Assembly: GCA_030044455.1 (NCBI GenBank)
Contig: JASHVU010000318.1
Span: forward strand, 1 to 5,641
Length of the DNA: 5,641 bases
Source: Acidobacteriaceae bacterium
Lineage (GTDB): Bacteria > Acidobacteriota > Terriglobia > Terriglobales > Acidobacteriaceae
Reading direction: 5' to 3'
The translations under genes and the position numbers were made by a program. Shown one piece after another: positions 1 through 5,641 of this stretch. Within the stretch, counting starts at the first letter, position 1. The number at the start of each line of letters is the position of its first letter. The notes below the pieces were generated by a model. It ran no database searches, was not told where the DNA came from, and saw only the letters and a program-made list of their open reading frames with translations.

Positions 1-2087
1 ACGTGGTCGCCGACGGCGAGATCCTGCTTCAGGATCGCTTTGTGCGCGCGGACTCCCTGGACCGGTAATACGCAGCCGACGATTTCGGCAACGGTCGAGT
101 TGCCGTCAGTTGAGAGGAAAAAGCCGAGATCGCCAACCTGTCCGCCCGCGTCGCCATAAAAGCTGGTGTGGTCGAGAACCACTTCGACTTCGTCGCCGGC
201 TTTGGCTGCAGGTGTTCCGACACCGTCCTTCACAATGGCGAGTACTTCGCAATTGGTTGAGATGAGCTGCTTGTAGCCTTCGAAGACCGTTCGGGGCAGA
301 TCGCGGAAGACCGGGCTGGCGGTCTTTTGCGCGCCGCCTTTCCAGGAGGCGCGGGCGCGGGCCTGCTCTTCGGCACGAGCCTTCTCGAAACCGTCGTGGT
401 CGAAGGTAATGCCGGCGTCGCGAGCCGCATCAACCATAAAGTCGAGTGGCAGACCGAAGGTTTCGTAGAGGTGGAAGGCGTCTGCTCCTAGGACGAACAA
501 TCTAGCGTTTTTCAGCCGTTGCCACTCCTCAAGAAGCGGCCTCCCTATCGTTGGGGCAAGACCTTGGGCAATTGCCTCTTCAACTTCGAGAGTCTTCAGC
601 CCTAGGTGAAGCATTGCGGCCGTACCGATTTCAAACCTTGAGTCGATCTCGGAAGGCAAAAGCTTCTTTAGGTCCTGCCGAAATTTCCAAGCCCGTGCTT
701 GGTTTTCATCTCTTTGTCGGATGAGGAGCAGGTCCCATTCGTGGGACCCCTGAGCGAGAACTCGTGCAAACTGCTTCTCCTCCGACTCGACCACTTTCGC
801 CACGCGCGACGCCGAATCCTTCAGCTCCGGATAAGCCCCGCCCATCAGATCGCGCACAGCAAACACCATCTCAAACAAAAACGGCTTCTCCTGCCCCAGC
901 AAGCGTCCGTGACGAATTGCGCGGCGCATGATTTTGCGCAGAACGTACCCGCGGCCTTCGTTCGAAGGTAGTACGCCGTCCGAAATCAGGAATGTTGCCG
1001 CTCGCGCGTGGTCCGCGATGATGCGCAGGCTCGCGTTGCCAGTGAGGCTTCCCTCAGGGGCTAAAGCCCCATCATTTTTGGAGCCGTCATCGGCACGACT
1101 AAAGTCGTGCCCTTTCAAATCTTCGCCTTCAGCCGCAGGGGCTGAAGCCAGCCCTTTTTCTTTGGTGCTTTCGGCGGGAGTGAACTCGCGCCCCGATACG
1201 TGGCCTGCCGATGTGCCGACCTGCTGACTGGCTGACTCGCTGACTTGCCCCGTGAGCGCTTGAGCGCGAACGATCAAAGGCGTAAACAAATCCGTCTCAA
1301 AATTGCTAACCTTCCCTTGCAGCACCGCGGCCACGCGTTCCAATCCCATGCCGGTATCTACGCAAGGCTTGGGTAACGGAGTCAGCTTATATGTGGTCTT
1401 TCCGTCCTCGACCACGGCCAACCGATCAAACTGCATGAAGACCAGATTCCAAATCTCCACATACCGCGCATCGTCCTGCCCAAACGGCTTATCAACTCCC
1501 GGCGTCTCTGCCGCCTCGATCCCCATATCGTAGAAAATCTCAGAACACGGCCCGCAGGGGCCGGTCTCGCCCATCTGCCAGAAGTTGTCTTTCAATCCGT
1601 ACTGATAGATGCGCTCTTTAGGCACGCCTGTCTCGATCCAGAACTGCTCGGCCTCGTCGTCCCGCGGAACCCCGTCGGCGCCCTCGAAAATGGTCACGTA
1701 GAGCCGGTCTTTGGGAATGCCCATCCACTCCTCGCTGGTCACCAGCTCCCACGCATAGGCGATTGCATCGCGCTTAAAGTAGTCGCCGAACGAGAAGTTG
1801 CCGAGCATCTCAAAGAAGGTGTGATGGCGGCGGGTAAATCCAACGTTTTCAAGGTCGTTGTGCTTGCCGCCGGCACGCACGCATTTTTGTGAAGTCGTCG
1901 CCCGCGAGTACTCGCGCTTCTCGGCGCCAAGGAAAAGATCCTTGAACTGGTTCATCCCGGCGTTGGTAAAAAGCAGGGTGGGATCGTTGGCAGGCACCAA
2001 GGACGACGAGTGCACACGGCGGTGCCCCTTCGTCTCAAAAAAGCGCAGAAACAGCTCGCGTATCTCGTTTCCCGTGCGGTATTGCAT
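1..2087 (-). CDS. alaS: Alanyl-tRNA synthetase, 3' end outside the window, with two in-frame expansions
   Basis: Cytoplasmic class II synthetase that activates alanine with ATP and charges tRNA-Ala. The frame is open from the ATG at 2087 to the window edge, 695 codons. Seen: a motif 1 region ([20 protein letters not shown], about residues 33-52), the AlaS motif 2 signature ([18 protein letters not shown], about 67-84, then [19 protein letters not shown]), motif 3 ([10 protein letters not shown], about 244-253), the tRNA-recognition segment ([20 protein letters not shown]) and the start of the editing domain ([12 protein letters not shown]). The frame leaves the window just before the expected zinc-binding HxxxH of the editing site, so the editing and C-Ala domains cannot be judged. 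The start fits the usual AlaS N-terminus; upstream GAAAGAG is a weak ribosome site. recX ends 57 nt upstream. Oddities: roughly 69 residues stand where E. coli has a few (281-349), and about 85 where about 17 are usual (449-533). All motifs outside these are intact, so I infer a functional enzyme longer than the usual 870-880 residues. Confidence 0.97.
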   Translation of the reverse strand, partial: MQYRTGNEIRELFLRFFETKGHRRVHSSSLVPANDPTLLFTNAGMNQFKDLFLGAEKREYSRATTSQKCVRAGGKHNDLENVGFTRRHHTFFEMLGNFSFGDYFKRDAIAYAWELVTSEEWMGIPKDRLYVTIFEGADGVPRDDEAEQFWIETGVPKERIYQYGLKDNFWQMGETGPCGPCSEIFYDMGIEAAETPGVDKPFGQDDARYVEIWNLVFMQFDRLAVVEDGKTTYKLTPLPKPCVDTGMGLERVAAVLQGKVSNFETDLFTPLIVRAQALTGQVSESASQQVGTSAGHVSGREFTPAESTKEKGLASAPAAEGEDLKGHDFSRADDGSKNDGALAPEGSLTGNASLRIIADHARAATFLISDGVLPSNEGRGYVLRKIMRRAIRHGRLLGQEKPFLFEMVFAVRDLMGGAYPELKDSASRVAKVVESEEKQFARVLAQGSHEWDLLLIRQRDENQARAWKFRQDLKKLLPSEIDSRFEIGTAAMLHLGLKTLEVEEAIAQGLAPTIGRPLLEEWQRLKNARLFVLGADAFHLYETFGLPLDFMVDAARDAGITFDHDGFEKARAEEQARARASWKGGAQKTASPVFRDLPRTVFEGYKQLISTNCEVLAIVKDGVGTPAAKAGDEVEVVLDHTSFYGDAGGQVGDLGFFLSTDGNSTVAEIVGCVLPVQGVRAHKAILKQDLAVGDH
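489..743 (-). other. Second AlaS expansion, anomalous composition (within alaS)
   Basis: Residues about 449-533 of AlaS lie between the helix ending [12 protein letters not shown] and the conserved [16 protein letters not shown]. Ordinary AlaS has about 17 residues here, so some 65 are extra. I counted about 51 % GC for 481-720 against about 61 % for 781-1020, and the segment uses codons that look uncommon beside its neighbours (CTA three times, AGA twice, ATA once). The peptide is helical and charged, with the orderly stretch [20 protein letters not shown] followed by [20 protein letters not shown], which looks like folded protein rather than translated junk. I do not recognise it. The frame is continuous on both sides, with no stop. 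Confidence 0.7.
687..748. repeat. Two perfect hairpins at the edge of the second AlaS expansion
   Basis: At 687-702 lies CCAAGC-CCGT-GCTTGG, a perfect 6-bp stem with a 4-nt loop. At 731-748 lies GGTCCCA-TTCG-TGGGACC, a perfect 7-bp stem closed on the plus strand by a TTCG tetraloop (CGAA on the alaS mRNA strand). They are separated by 28 nt and mark the point where similarity to ordinary AlaS stops. There is no T-run after either hairpin on the coding strand, so they are not intrinsic terminators. They may be the end structures of an inserted element, or chance. Confidence 0.5.
1057..1192. repeat. Mosaic of four palindromic units inside alaS
   Basis: Four hairpin-forming units follow each other at short spacings of 17-25 nt. 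Unit 1, 1057-1070, is GGGGCT-AA-AGCCCC, perfect. Unit 2, 1092-1111, is GGCACGACT-AA-AGTCGTGCC, perfect 9-bp arms. Unit 3, 1137-1155, is AGGGGCT-GA-AGCC then AGCCCT, interrupted by a 2-nt bulge. Unit 4, 1173-1192, is GGCGGGAGT-GA-ACTCGCGCC, one mismatch. All share a two-base centre (AA or GA) flanked by T and A. The whole block reads through in the alaS frame without a stop and encodes a low-complexity, charged Ala/Gly/Glu/Ser-rich linker. From memory, such palindromes are scattered through acidobacterial genomes, mostly between genes; I cannot count copies here. No transposase or terminal target duplication is visible. Confidence 0.85.
1223..1246. repeat. Three-copy 8-bp tandem repeat in alaS
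   Basis: Three consecutive copies of GCTGACTN occur (GCTGACTG, GCTGACTC, GCTGACTT), differing only in the last base. Twenty-four bases equal eight codons, so the array preserves the alaS frame and encodes part of the Ser/Gln-rich peptide QVSESASQ. It lies about 30 nt beyond the palindrome mosaic, at the N-terminal edge of the first AlaS expansion. Copy-number change by slippage would shift the frame unless three copies were gained or lost together. Confidence 0.8.
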
Positions 2088-2144
2088 GGCTCTTTCAGTG
2101 TAACGGGCGGCGGCGTTGCACCGAAATCCTTGCGCCACTCGCCG

Positions 2145-2726
2145 CTACTCTTCGCCCTGCTCGGCGTCCATGCTTTCCACCGCGGTCAGCGCCTCCTCCG
2201 GCACGTCCCATTGCCGCAGCACTTTGTATATCGTTCCGGTCGAAAACCCCGCCGCCACCAGCCGCCGCACCACCCGCGCCGTGTCCTTCGGACTCTCAGG
2301 CTTTGGAATGCGTTTTCGGCTTAAGTGTTCGCGCGCCAACGCCTCTTCGTTGGTCCCGCCGTAGCGCGCGTCTACCGTCTGTTCAATGAGCTCGGGTTTC
2401 AGGCCCTTCTGCGCCAGGCCCTGCCGCACTCTCCGCGCCCCCAGCTTCTCGTTTTCCTGGCGCAGGCGCGCGTAGGTCTCGGCATAGGACTGATCGTCCA
2501 GATATCGCTGCTCTTTCAACTTTGCGACAACTGCGGCAATCGCAGCCTCGCCGCGCTCGCCAATCTCCGAGCGTTGCTGCATCAGCCGCCGCAGCTCTTC
2601 CTCGGAACGCATGTGCCGCGCCAGTGCCTTCACTGCGTACTCGTAGAGCGCGCTCTCGCTCAGCCTCGCCTGGACTCTTCCGGCTCTCGACCTAAACGCC
2701 ACCGCGCCGCCTCCGTTCGTCTGCAT
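2145..2726 (-). CDS. recX: RecX family regulatory protein
   Basis: RecX binds RecA and RecA-DNA filaments and modulates (usually limits) recombinase and coprotease activity in the cytoplasm. The 193-residue product carries the RecX signature in its middle: YLDDQSYAETYARLRQENEK followed by LGARRVRQGLAQKGL (about residues 75-110). It sits among tandem three-helix modules, with YEYAVKALARHMRSEEELRR near the N-terminus and VVRRLVAAGFSTGTIYKVL near the C-terminus. Length is somewhat above the 166 residues of E. coli RecX, mainly from tails at both ends. The ATG at 2726 has no clear Shine-Dalgarno and no stop lies just upstream in frame, so the exact start is less sure; the first 25 residues are poorly conserved in this family. 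alaS follows after 57 nt, as in gamma-proteobacteria, but recA is not upstream in this window. Confidence 0.93.
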   Translation of the reverse strand: MQTNGGGAVAFRSRAGRVQARLSESALYEYAVKALARHMRSEEELRRLMQQRSEIGERGEAAIAAVVAKLKEQRYLDDQSYAETYARLRQENEKLGARRVRQGLAQKGLKPELIEQTVDARYGGTNEEALAREHLSRKRIPKPESPKDTARVVRRLVAAGFSTGTIYKVLRQWDVPEEALTAVESMDAEQGEE

Positions 2727-2805
2727 TCGCGCCGATGCATGGAGTGCTAAATCGTGGACCAGGCGGCAGTGCTATGGCACCAGAGTCCAATCCCTGGCGT
2801 CTGTC

Positions 2806-2833
2806 GGCAGCGAATGAAGACGTGCCCTTTCAA
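2806..2833. repeat. Degenerate copy of palindrome unit 2 in the ridA-recX gap
   Basis: This 28-nt stretch matches 1092-1118 in alaS in the same orientation with one extra base and three substitutions. The 3' core CGTGCCCTTTCAA is identical over 13 bases (2821-2833 against 1106-1118), and the left arm GGCA(G)CGA is still recognisable. The centre is GA rather than AA, a variant also seen in units 3 and 4. The stem no longer pairs fully, so this looks like a decayed copy. The gap it lies in (2727-2866, 140 nt) holds no gene that I can support and no clear terminator or promoter. Confidence 0.6.
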
Positions 2834-2866
2834 GGCAGATCCATTTGGACATCTCTCAAATGTCGC

Positions 2867-3256
2867 CTATATCTCAGCCACGAGCTCGATTTCAACGAGG
2901 GCATCTTTCGGCAGCCGCGAAACCTCAACCGTGGAGCGAGCCGGCGCAAGGCGGCCTTCGCCGCCCAGATAGTCATCGAACACCGCATTCATGAGTGCAA
3001 AGTCGCTGAAGTCCTTCAGAAAGACCGTCGCCTTCACGGCGCGGTCAAGACTGCTTCCCGCCGCCTCAAGGACGGCTTTCAGGTTCTCAAGAACTCGAGT
3101 GGTCTGTTCGGTGATACCGCCGGAAACCATGATGCCGGTGGTAGGATCAATAGCAATTTGACCGGCTGCGAAGATGAGATTGCCGGAGCGTATAGCTTGC
3201 GAGTATGGGCCGATGGCTGCGGGTGCAGCCGCGGTGGCGATCACCTGCTTGGTCAT
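2867..3256 (-). CDS. ridA: RidA, 2-iminobutanoate/2-iminopropanoate deaminase
   Basis: YjgF/YER057c/UK114-family enzyme, a cytoplasmic homotrimer. It hydrolyses the reactive enamine/imine intermediates made by PLP enzymes such as threonine dehydratase, protecting other PLP enzymes and releasing ammonia. The 129-residue length is typical. Family hallmarks are IGPYSQAI (about residues 15-22, with Tyr18), AAGQIAIDP (about 30-38), the helix [24 protein letters not shown], and [14 protein letters not shown]. In the last, Arg107 corresponds to the substrate-carboxylate arginine (Arg105 in E. coli); Glu124 in VEIELVAEI corresponds to the catalytic-site glutamate. These residues place it in the active RidA subgroup rather than the Rid1-7 variants lacking the arginine. 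The start is the only ATG giving the standard N-terminus; the ribosome site is weak. An 82-nt gap separates it from the DUF1761 gene upstream; a TATAAC at 3298-3303 there has no convincing -35. Confidence 0.96.
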   Translation of the reverse strand: MTKQVIATAAAPAAIGPYSQAIRSGNLIFAAGQIAIDPTTGIMVSGGITEQTTRVLENLKAVLEAAGSSLDRAVKATVFLKDFSDFALMNAVFDDYLGGEGRLAPARSTVEVSRLPKDALVEIELVAEI

Positions 3257-3338
3257 AGCAAGATTCTAATCCGAGTCAAAACACCGCGGGCTGCCCAGTT
3301 ATACGAATTGAGCAGTCAGGGGTGCAGGGGATTCAGGT

Positions 3339-3749
3339 TCAGCCGACGTTGAGGTTGGCCAGGATTCCGCCGCCCATCATCATCGCCAGCAACCAATACG
3401 CGGCGTTGATAGCAAACAGCTTGGCAGGTCGACGTTCGAATATGTGTTCGGTGAACATCACAGGAGCCATGAAGCCGGCCCAGCAAATAGCGCCAATATA
3501 GAGTCCCTTGGACATTGCTGTCGCGTGATACCACATGACAACATGCGCCAGCACCATCGAGAGAATCAGGTCGGCAATGAAGGATGCAACCAGTGGAAAC
3601 CAGGCATTTTTGGGTTTCTCACCCTCCGGAATCCCGACCAGCACTTTCCAACGAGTCTTGAAGACATAGCCATACCAGAGAGCACCCAGCAGCCATTGTG
3701 CGATTGCCGAGTAAAAGACTGCCAGTGGGCTGACATGGAAAATCTGCAT
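3339..3749 (-). CDS. DUF1761 family four-helix membrane protein
   Basis: Predicted inner-membrane protein of 136 residues and unknown function. Four hydrophobic helices are visible at about 8-30, 51-73, 82-104 and 110-132, joined by short polar loops (KTRWKVLVGIPEGEKPKN, HATAMSK, ERRPAK). There is no cleavable signal peptide. The pattern LLGALWYGYVF in helix 1 and LFAINAAYWLLAMMMGGGIL in the last helix is typical of the DUF1761 family, which I recognise by pattern rather than by search. The frame is open further upstream to 3914, but the ATG at 3749 is chosen for three reasons: it follows GGAGG at 9 nt, gives the usual family length, and leaves the upstream promoter outside the gene. No catalytic or transport motif is apparent, and neighbours (a DNA glycosylase gene upstream, ridA downstream) give no functional clue. 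Confidence 0.85.
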   Translation of the reverse strand: MQIFHVSPLAVFYSAIAQWLLGALWYGYVFKTRWKVLVGIPEGEKPKNAWFPLVASFIADLILSMVLAHVVMWYHATAMSKGLYIGAICWAGFMAPVMFTEHIFERRPAKLFAINAAYWLLAMMMGGGILANLNVG

Positions 3750-3758
3750 GCGAGAGAA

Positions 3759-3763
3759 CCTCC
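3759..3763 (-). promoter_or_regulatory. Strong Shine-Dalgarno fixing the DUF1761 start
   Basis: On the minus strand GGAGG stands 9 nt before the ATG at 3749. It is the clearest ribosome-binding site in the window and argues against the longer in-frame extension to 3914. Confidence 0.75.
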
Positions 3764-3779
3764 GATTTCGATTTTCGAT
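3763..3779. repeat. Short CGATTT-type direct repeat in a 5' untranslated region
   Basis: CGATTTCGATTTTCGAT contains two and a half copies of a 6-7 bp CGATTT(T) unit directly upstream of the DUF1761 ribosome site. Read on the mRNA strand it is A-rich (ATCGAAAATCGAAATCG), so it would leave the leader unstructured near the Shine-Dalgarno. It may be simple slippage. Confidence 0.45.
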
Positions 3780-3852
3780 CCGGCTCCCTGAGACGGATGA
3801 TCCAGGGAAAATGCAGCCAGCGCGTGCCAGTCTAAAAGGAGTCGTGTGAACC

Positions 3853-3881
3853 ATTTGATGGGGGGTGACGCCGAAAGTCAA
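3853..3881 (-). promoter_or_regulatory. Candidate sigma70-type promoter for DUF1761-ridA
   Basis: On the minus strand TTGACT (3881-3876, five of six bases of the -35 consensus) is followed after exactly 17 nt by TCAAAT (3858-3853, four of six bases of the -10). Transcription would start near 3846, giving a leader of roughly 97 nt before the ATG at 3749. The element lies in the 196-nt gap between the glycosylase stop and the DUF1761 start, the longest gap in the window. No intrinsic terminator for the upstream gene is visible there, so read-through is possible. Confidence 0.45.
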
Positions 3882-3945
3882 GGCAAATCGCCGATAAGGA
3901 ACCGAGGTGCACAATTGGCGCGCATCTGGCGGGAACGCTTTTGAA

Positions 3946-4842
3946 TCAACGCTTTTTCAGCGCTTCAAGCTCTTCGAGCGTACGCGGCCAATCGGAACCG
4001 AGCAGGCGCGAAAGACTGCGATCAGCCAAGACCTTTCCGCCGGTCTGGCACTCGGCACAGTAGTTGGTTTCATTATCGGCATAACGAATGCGCTGTAGAG
4101 GCTTGCCGCAGCGCGGGCAAGGCTGACCGAAGCGGCCGTGCACCGCCATATCCGGCCGGAAAGCCGTGACGCCTTCAGGGAATTTTTTCCTTGCTTCGGA
4201 CGAGAGACGCGAGGTCCAGAGATCGAGCGTTTCTCGCGTCGCAGCGTAAAGGCGTACCCACTCTTCATCTTTCAACTTGTGGGTAAGCGCGATGGGAGAG
4301 AGCTGAGCCGCGTGAAGGATTTCGTCAGAGTAAGCGTTGCCGATTCCACTCACAATGCGGGGATCGGTGAGGGCGCGCTTCAGGGTGCGGTTTTCCTGGG
4401 TGAGGGCGGTTCGAAAACCGGCAAGGTCAATTGAAAAAATCTCAACGCCGCCGGGGTTGAGCGATTGCAATCCTTCCTCTCCGCGGACGACATGCAACGA
4501 TGCGCGGTGCTTGCTGCCGGCCTCGGTCAGCGTTAAGGCGCCGTCCAAAAAGTAGAAGCCCGCGAGGGCGCGGCCGGCGAGCCTGGCGTTTGCGGGCTTC
4601 CAGTGCAGACGGCCGGCGATCATGAGGTGAAGCACCAGCCAAAGATCTCCCTCGACGCCGATGGCGATGCGCTTGCCGATGCGGCGTAGCTCAGTGACTT
4701 TGCAGCCCTCAGTGCTTGAGAGCGGCGGATCGAAGGTGCGCAGCAGAAATGGACTGGAAATGGCAACCCGTTCAAGCACACGGCCAATAATGCGTGCTTC
4801 AATTGCGGTGATGTAGGCCGTGATGTCAGGCAATTCGGGCAT
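3946..4842 (-). CDS. Fpg/Nei family DNA glycosylase (PELPD subgroup)
   Basis: Bifunctional base-excision repair enzyme of the formamidopyrimidine-DNA glycosylase family. It removes oxidised bases and nicks the abasic site by beta/delta-elimination. The 298-residue product begins MPELPDI, so Pro2 (the Schiff-base nucleophile once Met is removed) and Glu3 are present. Lys57 in RRIGKRIAIG matches the conserved beta-hairpin lysine. The helix-two-turn-helix is at about 152-184 (TLKRALTDPRIVSGIGNAYS). A C-terminal zinc finger has Cys242, Cys245, Cys262 and Cys265. The ATG at 4842 is fixed by the need for N-terminal Pro, although no Shine-Dalgarno precedes it and the frame is open 34 codons further into panC. 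The usual Fpg zinc-finger arginine (QRxTFYC in E. coli) is replaced by DNETNYC, which I recall as a trait of a subgroup common in acidobacteria and relatives. Substrate preference (8-oxoguanine or oxidised pyrimidines) cannot be decided. panC lies 73 nt upstream, probably co-transcribed. Confidence 0.93.
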   Translation of the reverse strand: MPELPDITAYITAIEARIIGRVLERVAISSPFLLRTFDPPLSSTEGCKVTELRRIGKRIAIGVEGDLWLVLHLMIAGRLHWKPANARLAGRALAGFYFLDGALTLTEAGSKHRASLHVVRGEEGLQSLNPGGVEIFSIDLAGFRTALTQENRTLKRALTDPRIVSGIGNAYSDEILHAAQLSPIALTHKLKDEEWVRLYAATRETLDLWTSRLSSEARKKFPEGVTAFRPDMAVHGRFGQPCPRCGKPLQRIRYADNETNYCAECQTGGKVLADRSLSRLLGSDWPRTLEELEALKKR

Positions 4843-4915
4843 GTGGTTACAGCTTGCAGGGTGCGGACTGAGTCGCGCAACGGGTTTTTTGACAACGCGA
4901 TCCCGCGCGAGAGGA

Positions 4916-5641
4916 TCAGGACCTGGGCAGGCTTTCATCAACATGCGAAGTGAGAATCGCGTTATCGATGAGGCGGGTTGAGCCGATGTATGCAGCGACG
5001 GCGAAGAGCGAGCCGGAAGTTGCGGTTTTGAGTGGCTCGAGCGTTGACCAGTCGACGAGCTCGATGTAGTCGATGCGGACGGAATGCTCGGCGGCGAAGG
5101 TTTGTCGAGCGGCGGCGATCAATGTGGCGGCATTGCGCTCGCCGGCCTCGAAGAGCGATTCGACTTTGCGGACTGCGCGGCTGAGAGCCAGGGCCTGATT
5201 CCGTTCGGCTGGGCTGAGATAGGCGTTGCGCGAGCTGAGCGCCAGTCCGTCGGGTTCGCGGACGATGGGACAGACAACGATCTCTGTGCCGATACGCAGG
5301 TCACTGACCATGCGGCGGATGACGGAAACCTGGGCTGCGTCTTTCCGGCCGAAGAAGGCGCGGTCGGGCTCGGCGGCGATGAGCAGCTTGGCGACGACGG
5401 TGGCAACGCCGCGAAAATGCCCGGGGCGGGACTGGCCGTCGAGACGTTTGCTCAGGCCTTCGACTTCAACGAATGTCGCCGCGCCAGTTGGATAAAGCTC
5501 TTCGACTGCCGGCGCGAAGACGACGTGGGCGCCTTCCGCTTCGGCGAGGGCGCAGTCGGCTTCGAAGGTGCGCGGGTAGCGGGCGTAGTCTTCATTGGGC
5601 CCGAACTGCGTGGGGTTCACGAAGATTGAAACGGCGACCGC
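4916..5641 (-). CDS. panC: Pantothenate synthetase, 5' end outside the window
   Basis: Condenses pantoate with beta-alanine, using ATP through a pantoyl-adenylate intermediate; the last step of pantothenate (vitamin B5, coenzyme A precursor) synthesis in the cytoplasm. The visible 241 residues enter in frame at the window edge with AVAVSIFVNPTQFGPNEDYA, the conserved nucleotide-fold strand. Then come ARYPRTFEADC, FAPAVEELYPTG, GHFRGVATVVAKL, FGRKDAAQ (with the KD pair of the active site), DGLALSSRNAYLSPAER (the KMSKS-like region) and the C-terminal dimer domain ending RLIDNAIL. About 40-50 N-terminal residues, including the MGALHEGH-type ATP motif, are missing because of the window, not a truncation of the gene. 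The GTG at 5620 is an internal valine (SIFVNP), not a start. The C-terminal tail after RLIDNAIL adds only about ten residues. The glycosylase gene follows after 73 nt. Confidence 0.96.
   Translation of the reverse strand, partial: AVAVSIFVNPTQFGPNEDYARYPRTFEADCALAEAEGAHVVFAPAVEELYPTGAATFVEVEGLSKRLDGQSRPGHFRGVATVVAKLLIAAEPDRAFFGRKDAAQVSVIRRMVSDLRIGTEIVVCPIVREPDGLALSSRNAYLSPAERNQALALSRAVRKVESLFEAGERNAATLIAAARQTFAAEHSVRIDYIELVDWSTLEPLKTATSGSLFAVAAYIGSTRLIDNAILTSHVDESLPRS

Noticed and set aside
1057..1192. CRISPR-like array
   Set aside because: Units differ in sequence and spacing is 17-25 nt and irregular; there are no identical repeats and no cas genes.
928..1227. Plus-strand open frame containing the palindromes
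   Set aside because: It is opposite alaS. Its product resembles the spurious peptides that repeat palindromes give in acidobacterial annotations, not a real protein.
2848..2864. GACAT-loop-ATGTC hairpin after ridA as a terminator
   Set aside because: The stem is only 5 bp, AT-rich, and no T-run follows on the minus strand.
2735..3352. Plus-strand open frame of 205 codons opposite ridA
   Set aside because: It covers the complement of RidA, whose catalytic residues are clear, and has no ribosome site or family resemblance.
3822..3850. Possible third copy of the palindrome (AGTCTAAAAGGAGTCGTG)
   Set aside because: It shares only a TCTAAA and an AGTCGTG with a different spacing and without the CCCTTTCAA flank; chance is as likely.
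3750..3914. N-terminal extension of the DUF1761 protein by 55 residues
   Set aside because: It would run across a good promoter and past the strong Shine-Dalgarno, and the added residues are not membrane-like or family-like.
4843..4915. Terminator between panC and the glycosylase gene
   Set aside because: The only homopolymer run is T on the plus strand (A on the transcribed-sense minus strand), and flanking CGTTG copies are direct, not inverted.
4843..4944. N-terminal extension of the glycosylase into panC
   Set aside because: The catalytic proline must be at the N-terminus, which fixes the start at MPELPD.
5084..5629. Plus-strand open frame of 181 codons opposite panC
   Set aside because: It is antisense to well-conserved PanC codons; openness follows from the GC-rich codon pattern, and the product is low-complexity with no recognisable motif.

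Overview
The window looks like ordinary chromosome from an acidobacterium (Acidobacteriota, probably Terriglobia/Koribacter-like). It has about 55-62 % GC in the genes. The RecX, RidA and PELPD-type Fpg proteins read like members of that group. The plus strand also carries short palindromes (GGGGCTAAAGCCCC, GGCACGACTAAAGTCGTGCC) that I associate from memory with interspersed repeats of acidobacterial genomes. The taxonomic call is inference; there is no rRNA in the window.

All six supported genes lie on the minus strand, so transcription runs from high to low coordinates. In that order they are: panC (pantothenate synthetase, 5' end outside the window); an Fpg/Nei-family DNA glycosylase gene; a small four-helix DUF1761 membrane protein; ridA (enamine/imine deaminase); recX (RecA modulator); and alaS (alanyl-tRNA synthetase, 3' end outside the window). 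Gaps between genes are 57 to 197 nt and no gene-free stretch exceeds 300 nt. The DUF1761 gene has a recognisable sigma70-like promoter and a strong Shine-Dalgarno, so the run is probably at least two transcription units: panC-fpg, then DUF1761-ridA-recX-alaS. The genes share no pathway beyond housekeeping: coenzyme A precursor synthesis, oxidised-base repair, metabolite damage control, recombination control and tRNA charging. The recX-alaS adjacency echoes the recA-recX-alaS order of gamma-proteobacteria, but recA is replaced here by ridA.

The unusual part is alaS. Its frame is open through all 695 visible codons, yet it holds two large expansions compared with ordinary AlaS. The first (about residues 281-349) is encoded by a mosaic of four consecutive palindromes plus a three-copy 8-bp tandem repeat, so a non-coding-looking repeat element appears to have been accommodated in frame inside an essential gene. 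The second (about residues 449-533) is less GC-rich, uses codons rare in its surroundings, has two perfect hairpins at its upstream (N-terminal-coding) end, and encodes a mostly helical peptide I do not recognise. A degenerate copy of the first palindrome sits in the ridA-recX gap. I see no defence system, mobile-element gene, CRISPR array or RNA gene.
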